A stretch of DNA of 64,000 nt from Pseudoscleropodium purum (Eukaryota; Streptophyta; Bryopsida; Hypnales; Brachytheciaceae): NCBI GenBank assembly GCA_963969395.1, contig OZ017803.1, forward strand, positions 16,368,001 to 16,432,000. Direction: 5' to 3'. The notes beneath the pieces were generated by a model that ran no database searches, was not told where the DNA came from, and saw only the letters and a program-made list of their open reading frames with translations. Below, one piece after another: positions 45,056 to 56,576 of the stretch. Each line of letters begins with the position of its first letter. Position 1 is the stretch's first letter. The translations under genes were made by a program, and so were the position numbers.

Positions 45056-48000
45056 TTGGTTTCTTTTGAAATTGAGGTAAAACATACACTTGTCAGTATT
45101 GGGGCCAAACCGATAGGGGATTTTTCTCCTTGGTATAGTGTGCCAGAGGATGGTAAAGTAAAATGTAGGCTTTGCAAAGCGATCATGTCAAGGAGGCTCA
45201 GCCGTATGTTCAGCCACTTAGGCTATTCTGGGCTTGGAGGTGTACGTGATAAAGGGGTGAACCTTTGTCTACGATTATCAATGGCAGTTCGAGATTTATT
45301 TCGGCATTGCGAAGGAGTTTTTCCAAAACGCATTGTAATGGACAATGTGGATGGCAATCTTGGCCCTTCAGATGTCCAAGAGTTTTTGGCCAGAAAGATT
45401 GTGTCGCATTCTGACCACGAAGACTTTTGTCCAACGTCCAAAGAATTGGTATCAATGGTATGTGCCACAACTAAAATGACTTTGAGTACGGAAGCTTCTA
45501 GTGAATGTGAAACCCCGAGGGCATCAAGTTCTAGGCCTCAGAGGCAAGGCAACTTAATGAATGGGTTTGAAGAAGGTCATAGACGCAAATTACATTCAAT
45601 ATGGGCAAATTTTTTTTATTCGACGAACATAGCATTTTCCGTGGCTCGAAATCCAGCTTTTAAAGAAGCAGTGAAGAAAACGGCTGCGTTCAATAGGCCA
45701 TACATTCCTCCCTCATACCACGACCTTCGGTACAAATTGTTGAATGAGGTGAAGACCAACATTCAGACACAGTTGAATGCACGGACCGAAGATAGCATTC
45801 GAAAATTTGGAGCAACATTGTCCATTGATGGATGGAGCTCAGTGACTAATCGACCTCTCATCAATGCCATGCTTATATCATCCGCAGGTGAAGAATTTCT
45901 TGAATCTGTGAATACAAGTGGTTGTGAAAAAAATGCGGAGTACTTGGCAGCTGTGTTGGAAAAGTTCATTGAACAAGTGGAGTCCAAGAACGTCGTATTA
46001 ATAACTACGGATAATGCTCCCGTGAATCCGTCCGCATGGGATGTAATATTTGCAAAATATCCTCATATTTTTTACCAAGGGTGCGTGGTACATGCATTGA
46101 ATTTGTTGTTGAAGGATTGGGCTGCACAGAAATGAATTGCTTCCAAATTGGATAAAGGAGTTCTTGTAGCTAAATTTATCTGGAAGAGACATATGCCGCT
46201 AGCTCTATTGCGAAAGTATTCGCCAAATCTTGGTCTCTTGATGCATGGGGATACAAGGTTCGCCTCTAAATTTATCATGATGGAGCATTTGATAAAATTG
46301 AGAGGAACATTGGAACAAACGGTGGTAGATCCGCAATGGGTTGAGTATGTACATACTCTCAAGAAGAAACGTGGAGCCAAAGTCCAACCAAAAGACTTGG
46401 CCTTAGCGGTGAAGAAAATTGTTCTTGATGACCATTTTTTAAATCGGTCCATCAATTATGTGGAGATGGTTGAACCAATCATATGTGCACTCCGCGATTT
46501 GAATTCAAAATCACCATGCATGGGGAAGGTGTTGCATATCATGAGGAAGTTAGAGAAGCACGTGAACGGATTACAAAGTCCACCATTTTGTTTGCTAGAA
46601 GAACTTGCAATTCCATTGGTACAGTCTTTTTATGCCCGAAGAAGAATGGTGGACAACGATCTCTAATTAGCCGCAGCTCTTTTGAATCCATACCTTCTTT
46701 ATGACAAAGAGCTAGCGGATGACATAGATGCAATGTCAGGATGTAAGAAAGTTTTGGAAAGAATATGTAAACCGGATGAATATGCAGCAGTGGTAAAGGA
46801 ATTTGTGGCTTTTCGACACAAGGAACCTCCGTTCTACAATATGTTGAATCTGAGAGATCAAATGTTGTCCGCACATGCTTGGTGGGATTTTGAAGGTGCA
46901 TGTAGCAAGTTTATAGCTCCATTAGCGAAGAGGATATTGGCTCAACCGGTGTCATCATCTTCATGTGAACCAAATTGGAGCAACTATTCTTTTGTTCACA
47001 ACAAATCTCGAAATAAATTGAAGCCAGAGAGAGCACCGGATTTGGTGTACGTGTATACCAATTCCAAAGTATTAAATGCATCGAAGGAAAAAAATGAAAA
47101 AAAATGGTATAATGATAATGTGGATCCGATGGAATCAAAGGATTCAGATAGGCCAACGTTAGAAGACGATGATGACGAGGATTTGGAAAGGGCCCTTTCA
47201 GCTGTAGATGGCGAAGATGACTTCAATCGTGCGACAACATGGGGAGATGAAGACGTTATGGAAGGCTTTCCCGATTTGGTGAATGATACGCATGATTATC
47301 ATCTAAACCGCAAGGATGTCGTTCCTGACAATGCAAACGATGCATATACCTTTTGTGAAGACGAGGACAATGTAGAGGTACAGGAGAATCTACCTTCTTT
47401 AACTGCATATTGCAATGGAATGGGATTCTTGAATAGCGAAAACATTCTATCGGAAAAGGCAAACACTATTGCCAAAGAGGTGAAAATCAATGAAAATACT
47501 ATTGGTGATGATGGGAGAAATGAAGAAGTTTTAATTTCTCAATCTCCATCTGTGGCATTAAATGTAGTGCAAGGAAACGACAAAAGAGAAGATGCGGTCA
47601 TGGAGGTGGACGTTCCAAAAGATGTGGACAATAATAGTGGTGATGAAAGGGAATCAAATATTGCGGTACAAAAAAATAGTGATTCACTTGAGATGGCAGT
47701 CACAAATTCGGCAATTGTGAAGAGTGATAAAGGAAAAGAGCCAATGAAGTCAATTATTGAAGTACCGAGATGTAGTGCTCTTCCACCAATACCGTTGAAG
47801 TCTATTAGCACACGATTGAATGATTCTCAGAGTTTTGGATATGGAAAACGCCTAATGAACATTTCTAAAGAAATTTCTACAGGCGGTAATTTACGGAAAG
47901 TAGCGTCATCACCTACAAGCCTAAGTGAAACGGATAGTGATCGGATGCCATTGGCATCTTTGCGTGCTCGCATTTTAGGAAAAGGAATGGCACAAGAACC

Positions 48001-48454
48001 CATCAAATCAACAAACGACACTCTATTACTTCAAAAGAAAGCCAAAGTGGAGATAACTGTTCATGGACATGTCGACCCTACATTGAGATTGATGGTTCAA
48101 GAATCGAGTAACGTGAAAACGAAAAGAGAAATGCAACCTTTTGCTATCTCTCCAGTGAAGAATAGGACCCCTCTTGATGAAAATGTTGCTACTTTGTCAA
48201 ATAGAAAGAAAAGAAAGGTTCCTATTCAAAAAGCCTTTAATCGTTCTATCAAAGTAAAAAAAGAAAAATTAAATTCGAAAGAAGGGAGTAAACCTACTTC
48301 GAGAGAAGACTTGAAGGAGACAACGATACTTGATTCTAACAATGAAGATGACTCCGACAATGAAGATGACTCCGATAATGAAGATTTTGAACGGAGAGCT
48401 GCAGGAGAGAGTAGTGGAGCTGAGGTTAAAGGAGATGTGGATTGGCGTCCATAG
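45056..48454 (+). pseudogene. hAT transposase (BED + DUF659 + hAT dimerisation), two in-frame stops
   Basis: Cut-and-paste transposase. One phase runs from about 45056 to the stop at 48452-48454. Parts: a BED-type zinc finger (KVKCRLCKAIMSRRLSRMFSH), DUF659 (ATLSIDGWSSVTNRPLINAM, VLITTDNAP, IFYQGCVVHALNLLL), LAAALLNPYLLY, and the dimerisation region with SSSCEPNWSNYSFVHNKSRNKL. Breaks are a TGA at 46133-46135 and a TAA at 46664-46666; both are also in the second copy. After the hAT domain comes an unusually long ~400-residue tail, acidic first (LEDDDDEDLERAL), with a nuclear-localisation-like NRKKRKVPIQ near its end. No ATG lies before the BED finger in this frame, so the first exon is unresolved. 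As it stands it cannot make full-length protein. Confidence 0.88.
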
Positions 48455-48917
48455 GAATTGTGGAGATGTGAATTTAGATGTTTGATTGTTTAATTGCTCA
48501 TGATATATAGAGCTCATGTTGACAAATGACAATGGTTTCTTCAATCATTTTATTATAAAATTGTTTGTTTATTGATGATATACATCTTGCTGGATTTTAA
48601 AGTGATTTTGTTTCTAAATCAAAATGAAATTCAACAAAAATAATTAAAAATATATTTCATATTTTAGCTTTTAGATAAATAGTGATATACAACTCTATTG
48701 AATCGCAATTGCAGTATAAGAAAAATCAAAATCAAAATGACTTCACTCTCAATCTCTCATTGGTGAAAACAATCAAAACAAAAAACCCAAAACGGGTTTT
48801 CTAAGCCGCCCCGCCCGGCCACCTTCCGACGGTAGGAGGGACGCTGCGTCCAGTAGCGTCCGGACGTCCGGAAAACGGACGCTATTTTGGGGCAGACGTA
48901 GAGATTCGTCAACCCTG

Positions 48918-49370
48918 ACTTCAACTACCCCTATATAAGTGCATGTCAATCAATCACAAAAGAAGCACAATTAAACTTATACTAGTTCTGAGAATAATAA
49001 TTTGTATATATCAATGTCAAGTGCTTGTCATATTAAACATGATTGTATTTTCCCAAATTGAAGGTAAATTTTTTGCCAATGATTGTTCTACATGAATCAT
49101 GCAAGCAATATGTACAAAATCTAAAGGTTCCTGAAGTAAATCTTTTATGAAGTTGCTAGTCTTGCAAGCCTATATACGCGCATTTTTCATACATCAATGT
49201 CAATAACATTGCATACATTGTCAAGAAACCCTAAATTCTTGTAATACTAGTAGTGGATCATCTTAATCTTTTGCACATCCATAGTCTATCATACATTCTC
49301 CAATTTGGTATGGTTATTTTTTTCACTTAACTTTTCTAACCTCAATACTTCCACATCTGCTGAAGATTCT
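48918..49370 (+). repeat. ~450 bp dispersed repeat, copy 2, abutting the hAT end
   Basis: Reverse-complement match to 8901-9350. The match starts at the first base after the hAT end CCCTG, with ACTTCAAC at 48918-48925. In the uninterrupted copy the sequence continues beyond this point, so a hAT copy once inserted into this repeat. By the inversion argument that insertion is the 60.3 kb copy, not the element now next to it. Confidence 0.75.
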
Positions 49371-49580
49371 AGAGTACATCACCTAGATGGTAGTGTGTAG
49401 AGATTTCGCTTTTGTGGGAGTTTTCTTCCTTTTTGAAAGATAGTTGAATGGCTTGTGCGTTGAATGGTAGCTATAGTTTGGCATTTTTGTGTGACTTTCA
49501 TGTGTGTTTGCGATGCGGTTCTTGAGTGCAAGCATGGAGTAAGTTGAGCGTGGTTTTGTGTTGTGGTTGTTTTGGAGCAG

Positions 49581-50069
49581 AAACTTGGAGGTGCAACATC
49601 GACGATCATGTGTGATCTCCTGTCGTTTGAGGCGGATCGACGTGCTGTGAACATTACTATCAACAGGCAAGCATTTGATTTGAGTGTATTTTTGTAACTG
49701 ACTTGCTGATAATGTATTAATATATGTGCGGCTCAACTGTAGACTTCTCAACTGTGGAGATACTAGTTGGAGACTCGAGATGCCGTACTGTGGAGAGCTG
49801 ACCCGTGAGACTGTATGAATGTGTGCAGCATCGGAACGGATTTGACTCGTGACGATCGAAGGAAGCTGTACTCGAAATTCGGTATCTTGTGAGTTGATCT
49901 GAGTTGTGAATCCTTTTCTGGCATTGGGCGTATGTAGGATATCGAGAGGAGGGTATCTAGTTGTATTCGTTTATTGCAGTGGTGGATACGAAGCTTCTCT
50001 TTATGGATGATTCTTGGCAGGTTTCCATACGGGCATGAAGAGTTGGCAGCTTGTGACGATTTTGATGCG
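49581..50069 (+). CDS. VHA-d: V-type proton ATPase subunit d, three internal exons
   Basis: Exons 49581-49666, 49829-49888 and 50021-50069 encode about 65 residues: [21 protein letters not shown], then [17 protein letters not shown], then [17 protein letters not shown] across the last junction. They match the plant VHA-d segment directly before VRGAMEKYPPYQ. Splice phases 2, 2 and 0 fit, and the last exon ends in phase 0, which fits the exon at 33849 on the opposite strand. The first intron uses a GC donor (ACAG|GCAAGC). The next exon is not found downstream on this strand. The 5' exons are not in the window either; they should lie beyond the right edge if the inversion model is right. Confidence 0.9.
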
Positions 50070-52193
50070 GTACTCACTTTGTCCGCCTGCTTTATTGCAT
50101 TTGTTTAATCACTGGGAGATTTTGGCCCTTCAACCTGGGGCTGAACAGGGGGCTAAAAGGGGTCCCAGGTTCGGCCTGAGGTTCGGAAGCTTCCTCACGC
50201 GCGCTCACCCAATACGCAAGACGCGACTGCACCATCCCCCGCTCAGTGACTTGCCACGCCCGATCGATGGCCGCCTTCGCCACGACTGGGACCCACCTTT
50301 TCGAATAAGCTTAGATGCAGGCACTACTCACGGTTTTTAATTAATTTTTTCCCTGTGAATGACATTTTAAGTAATGCTAAATTTTATATTGTCATTGGAT
50401 GGTCACTCTAATTTTCTCTTTGAATCTTTATTAACCCTTCAACACCCAAGGGGTGACCCTCCAAATCGTCCTTTTTTATTACTGTGTGAAGCACTAGCCT
50501 CTAAAATTGCAAAAGTAGTCATTGCAAATCAAACTACTATAGAAGATCTTCCCTTTCCAAAACAAATTTTGAGGATGAATAGTTGCACTTCCATCCTATA
50601 CAATTTGATTCTGTCTCATTTATCAAGACACAAAACATCCACCTCGGCATTTAAGGGTTAACCTTGAAAGGACAAGTCCATGAGAAGTTTTTCCATACTT
50701 CTAAAATATTCCCTCGAAAGTTGCATACTTCAAAATCATAGTTGGCTTAAAATTGACTTGTACAAATTCTTGTCTAAAATCTAAATCCATGCATCAAGAA
50801 TGCTTAGGGTTTTTCTTTACAAATTGTTTTAGCACTATGAAAATTTATAACTTATTTACATTGCGTTCAAAAAATACAAGGTAAGACTATAAATAAATAT
50901 CATTCAATTCTAAGAAGATTCAACAAAAAATGTGGCAATTTCATAGTAAAATGTGCACTAATTTGCTTGTCCAATGAATCATAGTTGTAGTCACTTTATA
51001 TATTTCTTTGCTTTTGCTATATATGAATGAAATTTGTATATTTGACTTCTATGTCTCTTATTAAAAATCAATACATTTTCTATTGAAGAACTAAAATTAC
51101 GGAGAATATTTTAAGTAACAAATGAAAAAAATTCATATCAAACTCATAATGCACTTAAAAAAGTGGAATTAACTCCATTGAACTTAATTAGGTGCGTATT
51201 ACTAGGAAAAATCAACATGTAAAAATAGGTAAGATGTTTTATTTAAAATTTTCAGAATGAAAGATTGTGATTATATATTTTATATACATACACGTACATA
51301 TAAAATGTATGCAACCAACTTGTTTTTTTCCAGTTCTTATTATTTCAATACCTATCTTATTTCTAACTCACTTTAACTTCCACTAAATAAATTTTGCATA
51401 TAAACTAGACTTTATGATAATGATATTAATAGAAGTTCAAATACTATTCATTACAATTCTTGACATTCCTATATATTTGTGTTACATTCTTATATACTTG
51501 TGTTCTAAATAAAGGTATAGAAATAGTGTGCTTTTTCTTTCAACAAAAAATAAGAGACATTCTCAAAAGTAACATGAAACTCTTTCATAAATTTGTAATT
51601 ACTAGTTACACTTGTAAAGCATTTTAAAAAAAATTTCATTATTTCAATATAAATCCTAAAAGAACTCATTTTGTATATTGCATCAAATATTCTATCTATA
51701 TTATATATCCAAAACTTTTTTTTTTCCAAATTAATTAACTTATGAAAGTTTCTAGTGTTTTTAGGCCAACTTCACACTAGCTAATTCAAATTATTCAAAT
51801 TGAATGCAAGTCTAAAATCTTCATCTATATTAATTCATTAACAAATCCAACTATAGGATCTAAGGATCTTCTTCTTCATTTGTTAAAGTATGCCCCCTTT
51901 AAATTTTAGAATAAAACTTTAGTAATTGCAAGATCTAGTTCCTTGAATTTCAAGAAGGATTATTTTGAATTCATCAAATGGTTAGATTTCAGATTTCAAA
52001 CACTTTATACAAAAATGTGTACATCCTCCAACTTTTTATTCTCTACTGTATATTGAACATATAAGTTGGTAATATCTATTTGAAATTTCAAATAAAAAAT
52101 TTTCATATTTAGTTTGAAAAAAAATTTAAATAACAAAAGTAGAGTTTGATTTACAATAAAAATTTGATAAAAATTTAATTTTGGAACTAAACA
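50070..52193. other. Intron or intergenic DNA of the VHA-d locus
   Basis: A GC-richer patch at 50,130-50,320 (GGGGCTGAACAGGGGGC) is followed by a MITE at 50435-50657 and then AT-rich sequence with no gene. The GC-rich patch has no clear family. If the locus is read in its original order, all of this lies in the intron before the exon at 33849. Confidence 0.45.
50435..50657. mobile_element. 223 bp MITE with TTAA target duplication
   Basis: Left end CCCTTCAACACCC and right end, in reverse complement, CCCTTAAATGCCG; TTAA at 50431-50434 and 50658-50661. The right end resembles the TTAA MITEs at 6940 and 8138. An open frame of 95 codons spans it but is chance in a short MITE. Confidence 0.65.
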
Positions 52194-54173
52194 ATGTCAA
52201 TTCCAATGGTTGTAATATATGAACAATCAACACCCACTTTCTCCCCTAGTGATGTTGATATAAATCTACCACCATTTGAAGGGAATCCACCACCATCAGA
52301 ACCAAGTGAAGTTCCAATTAACCAAAGAGTGCAAGAAGAAGAGGAATACCAAGAGGCAAATGAATCACAAGATTTAGATCTTCTAAGTGAAATGAAAATT
52401 ACAATGAAGCATGTCTTGATAAAAGTACAAGCTGAATGGGATAACAAAAAGATGTCAATTGAGTTACAGGATTACATGCTAGATCAAATATTTTCAGGAG
52501 TGGGAAAAACAATAGAGCTAGGAAAAGAAAAATTAGGAGATGCACTCAGGAATATGCCAATGAATTGGCAAGGAGACTTTGAAGGGTCATCCACTATGCC
52601 ATCATCTTTCAAAAAGCTCCTTAATACGTATAAAAAATGGGGTATGGTTCAACCACAAAGATGGAGAATGTGTTTGGGCACAGAAGACTATACTCATGAG
52701 GCCATTCTCTTTGCACCTAGTTCAGATGATATTCACGAAAGACATGCGGCTTCACGGTGTAGTTGTATTGCTCCTACCAATTTGAAGAGACTGTGTAGAA
52801 TTCATGGTCAATTGTGCACCGAATGCGGAACAGTGAGGGGACAAATGATCTCTTTTGATTACTTACCAATTTCTTTGCAATTGGAATCAATCATGTCATC
52901 AAGAACTCTTTGCACTGAAATGTTATCTATGTGGAACAATTGGGAGCGGTGACTCAATAAAGATGCACTACCAACTTCTATTCAATATTTTTGGGATGGT
53001 GAGAAGATGAGAGAGACTCAAGATTGGTGGAATCCCCAACGTCAATGGGAATTACCGATGCACTGTCCCAATGAAGAATGTCACATGGCATATCGTGCTT
53101 ATCCAACTAAATGCAACGAATTGAAGAACAATTGGAATTCTCAATTAGAGCACTATGATTTTCAATGTTGGAATTGCAAAAGGCGTGTAGTCAAACCAAA
53201 GTTACTAGTGAAAGGAGATCCACGAAATATTGCATTGGGAGTTCATTGGGATGGTTTCAATGTGACCGGAAAAAGGTCTCGAGGTTCTTGGATTTTGAAT
53301 GTTACAATATTGAATGCTGGAAATTCATCAAACATTTCACTATTGCCTGTATTATTCATTCCATTGGGTAATAATGAGGACTTCAATATACAACGTATGA
53401 AGAAATCTATTTCATCTTTTTTACAACCATTTGTAGAAGAACTAGAGGTGTTATTTTCAAAAGGAATACAATGCAAGTACAACTACCCAATTCAGAGCAT
53501 CAGCAATTTCCTACCAATTTTTGATGGTTTACCAGTGATTCGGGCATTTTTTATGTTAGTAATAGGTGGCCACGTTGCACAATGCAAGATTGGAAGATTG
53601 AAGAGCTCTGGACCTGCAGGATGTAGACGGTGCAAGATGAGTTTTGTCGAGACAGGTGGAGGAAAATATGCATATGATAAAAACAAAGAGCAAGTTCTCA
53701 ATCCACCTCCTCGAAGGACATCAAAAGAGCTATTTGAGGGTGTGCGAGAATGGAATGTATATAGTGATGAAACGGAGGAAAGAGAACGTCGTAGCAGAGT
53801 GTTTGGTGTATCTGGAGTGTCAAAGTTGTGGAGGTTGTACCATTTATATGGATTTGACTTGTTAAAGGATTTGGTATTTGATGTGATGCATATTTTGGGT
53901 TTGAACATCTTCAAAACTTACACTAAGAAATTTTTTGAAGACATAGAGAAGCATGAACACAAAGTTGAACTATTGGACATTGTGAAGTCTTCTTGTAAGT
54001 CCATCAAAGAAGCGCGTGTAATAGAATTGAAACAAAGCCAGTGGCCACATGATCCTATAAGCAATTATGACACTTATACAACTGAGGAATATCAAAAATT
54101 TGTGCAATGGGTGTTACCTATCATTCTACATAAATTCAAAGGAAAATATTTGACAGAACACTTGGGAGTTTAG
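52194..54173 (+). pseudogene. CACTA/TNP2-like transposase fragment
   Basis: One phase from ATG near 52194 to TAG at 54171-54173 (660 codons) with one TGA at 52950-52952. The first half has a cysteine-rich segment (SCIAPTNLKRLCRIHGQLCTEC). The second half has CPNEEC and CWNC pairs, GVHWDGFNV, LLPVLFIP, PFVEELEVLFSKG, GPAGCRRCKMSF and FDVMHILGLNIFK, which together recall the plant tnp2 type (DGFNP-like box, then a knuckle, then a D-x-M-H box). The C-terminal part of the usual catalytic region is missing, so it is truncated. The family call is from motif memory and could be a related KDZ-type transposase. It would act in the nucleus on transposon ends; this copy is inactive. Confidence 0.6.
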
Positions 54174-54735
54174 AGGTTAAAAAAATGTTTATTTCATATC
54201 AAATACGTACTACAAATTGATGGTAAAAAGGGTTATCTTGAGCTTCAATGACAATAGAAAATAACATGTTCACATTGACAAAAGGATTATTTTTTTAAAA
54301 AAATTTGATAATAATTACAATGAATCAAAATTATGAATTTTAAATTTCAAATAATTGAAGTCCTTATTTAGTTTTTAATAAATGAAAATACTTGTGCATT
54401 TGGAGATTTTTCTTTTTCTTGTTTCCAAAGTTCTTAAATTGTGAATTATTCAAATGAGTGGTTGTCGCAGCTTAAAATTTTGATTTTCTTAGTATACACC
54501 AAAATAGGAACGGAAACTAGTCATTAGGGAACCGGATCCGATTAGGTGGGGAAGGAAAACTCAAAATTAGCACAGAACGAGAAGTAGTGAGCCTCTTGGA
54601 TCTAATCCGGTCAGGAGTAACTAACGACGGAAATGGAATGCAACACGGATTAGGTCTAGGACCGGATTATGATGATGAACCGGATTATGATGGTAAACCG
54701 GATTCATGATGACAAACCGGAAAGGGTCCAGGGAC

Positions 54736-54742
54736 TATAAAA
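54736..54742 (+). promoter_or_regulatory. TATA box of the ORF (copy 2)
   Basis: TATAAAA about 180 bp before the ORF start, preceded by the same ACCGGATTATGATG array as in copy 1. Confidence 0.6.
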
Positions 54743-54917
54743 GGAGGAGCTTTCACTGTTGCACCCCCTTTTAGAAACTCGACCTTGAGCGTGCGCGGTT
54801 GAGTTTTTGGCGTTTGTGCGTTTGTGTTCTGTTCGTTTTGATTCCGGTTGAGATCAGAGAGAGAACGTGAGGAACGGGACATGCGGCTAGGAGAGAGTGA
54901 GATAGATTGGAGTGGGA

Positions 54918-56576
54918 ATGCCTCCGCTACGTAGGTCTAGACCAGCGAGTCCCTCTGGTGGCGAGGTGAAGCTCCGGAAAGTCATTCCGGTTATTCCCTC
55001 CACAGAGCCGGAAAAGTCTCAACTCATGGAGGATCTCACCTCCATGGGTTGCCTCGGGTTTGCCGAGAAACCCTGGGGTTTTAGGGAGGAGAGAATGGTC
55101 AAGGAGCTCCTCGGAAAGCTGTCCAACCAGTTTGACAACACCGTGAGAGGAACTCCCGTCCGCTGGAACGAGGGAATGTGGAGAGCGGTTTACGGTTTCC
55201 GGGCAGGAGGTTTAGGGATGGCAAACCGGAAGGATGAGTTTGTCCGAGGGAAGTTCCAGGGAGCCGTCAACCCGAAGGACGGATACGCGGTCGAGGATTG
55301 CGTGGATGACCGACACCGTCGGCTCCTGCAATTCCTGGTTCCGGTTCTTCACCCGGAAAAGCCGACTAGGGTGACGATCACCCTTGGCAACACCATTTTC
55401 GGTGCCCTCAGTGGTACCCGAAAAGTGGACTGGGCACGGATCATTTCCGATCTCGTGGCCCAGCTCATTAGTAGGGTTGGGAAGAAAAGGGCCACTCCAG
55501 TGTGCCCTTACCTCTTCCACCTCTATCGGAAACACCAAATCCTCACCGACACGGAGGAGAAGGTGTGGAAGACTCAGGAAGTCCTCCTGAAGTATGGGGA
55601 GTCGGAAACGGATGACGAGGCCGAATCCGATTCCGGGTCAGAACGGGAGTCGAGCGAGGAAGAGGAGGAGCCGATGCCGCCGATCAAGCGACAAAAGTTG
55701 ACGCCTCCACACAAGCGCGGGACGCCTCCCGGTCAAGACAGACCGGCCCCGGAAGAGAAACCGGAAGCCGAGAAGACCGTTTCCGGGGGAGACCCGGAAA
55801 TGCAAGATCCGTTCAACGGTCTTATCAACGTCCTTTGCAACATCAGGGCGGATTGGGAGGTCAAGCACAGGACGCTTTCGGCGATTGGAAAGTTGGTAGG
55901 TGCGCCACCGGACAGCAAGTTGGCAGAACAGGTGGCGAAGTGCATCACCAATCCGGAAGAGACCCGGAAACAGGAAGCAGAGATCCGCCGGTTGCAGGAG
56001 GAGGTGGATAACCTGAAGGCAACTCTTTTTGCCTATCGGGAAGACGTGACGGCCACCCGGGAGATGGCGGAGGAAACTTGGAAGATAGCCGAGCGAATCA
56101 AGGCGACCCTGGGAGAAACCGGAACGGCTGCCGCCAAAGCGAAGCTCTTCGACGAGAAGATCCACGAAGAGAAGAAACTATCCGGTTCTCGAATGGTCCG
56201 GATTCTCGCCGACTTCGCTGAGCAGGTGGAGACGGTAATGGTGGAGGGGCGGAAGGCTGCGGACCTGATCAAGGAAAGCAGCCGGAAGCTGACTGGAGCG
56301 ACGTGTTCTAAGGGGATTCATCTTTCGGACATCTCGCTACCGGATATCTTTCCGGACGCGACCATTCCGAAGGATAGGAAGGATTGGACTCCCGAGTCCA
56401 AGAAGTCTACACGGGCTGAGACTCCGGGCAGGAGACCGGATGTTACAATCGACCTGGAGTCTTCACCCGGATCTAACCCTGCGGAGGGGGAACGGATCCG
56501 GAACTTAAGTGAAGTCTTCGAGGAGCTGGTTCCGGAGGTCGGAAGTCCGACAATAGGATCTAGGGTTGTAGAGTAG
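54918..56576 (+). CDS. 552-residue protein of the 3.3 kb unit, copy 2
   Basis: Same length and reading as the protein at 17579-19237, with only about twenty amino-acid differences, mostly conservative and concentrated near the C-terminus. The frame is open in both copies over 1.66 kb. That is a sign of recent amplification, and possibly of a functional product. The globular N-terminus, acidic linker and coiled-coil C-terminus are as in copy 1. Confidence 0.75.
   Translation: MPPLRRSRPASPSGGEVKLRKVIPVIPSTEPEKSQLMEDLTSMGCLGFAEKPWGFREERMVKELLGKLSNQFDNTVRGTPVRWNEGMWRAVYGFRAGGLGMANRKDEFVRGKFQGAVNPKDGYAVEDCVDDRHRRLLQFLVPVLHPEKPTRVTITLGNTIFGALSGTRKVDWARIISDLVAQLISRVGKKRATPVCPYLFHLYRKHQILTDTEEKVWKTQEVLLKYGESETDDEAESDSGSERESSEEEEEPMPPIKRQKLTPPHKRGTPPGQDRPAPEEKPEAEKTVSGGDPEMQDPFNGLINVLCNIRADWEVKHRTLSAIGKLVGAPPDSKLAEQVAKCITNPEETRKQEAEIRRLQEEVDNLKATLFAYREDVTATREMAEETWKIAERIKATLGETGTAAAKAKLFDEKIHEEKKLSGSRMVRILADFAEQVETVMVEGRKAADLIKESSRKLTGATCSKGIHLSDISLPDIFPDATIPKDRKDWTPESKKSTRAETPGRRPDVTIDLESSPGSNPAEGERIRNLSEVFEELVPEVGSPTIGSRVVE

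Larger units (their letters stand above)
36656..48917 (+). mobile_element. Large hAT-type element, about 12.3 kb, with kinase and transposase genes
   Basis: The left end CAGGGTTGACACGACG and the right end (inverse of CAGGGTTGACGAATCTC) share a 10-bp inverted repeat. The left flank is ATCTTGCA (36648-36655). The same 8 bp lies, inverted, at 60281-60288 beside the equivalent end of the second copy, so the true right flank has been moved by an inversion. An 8-bp duplication, CAGGG ends and the transposase at 45-48.4 kb identify hAT. Both ends carry GC-rich subterminal arrays of GGACGC/GCGTCC words. The 12.3 kb span could itself contain further nested elements, because extra GC-rich arrays occur at 38.9-39.1, 41.7 and 44.6-44.8 kb. 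Confidence 0.65.

Noticed and set aside
50435..50657. 95-codon frame 50374-50661
   Set aside because: It spans a MITE from end to end; no family resemblance.
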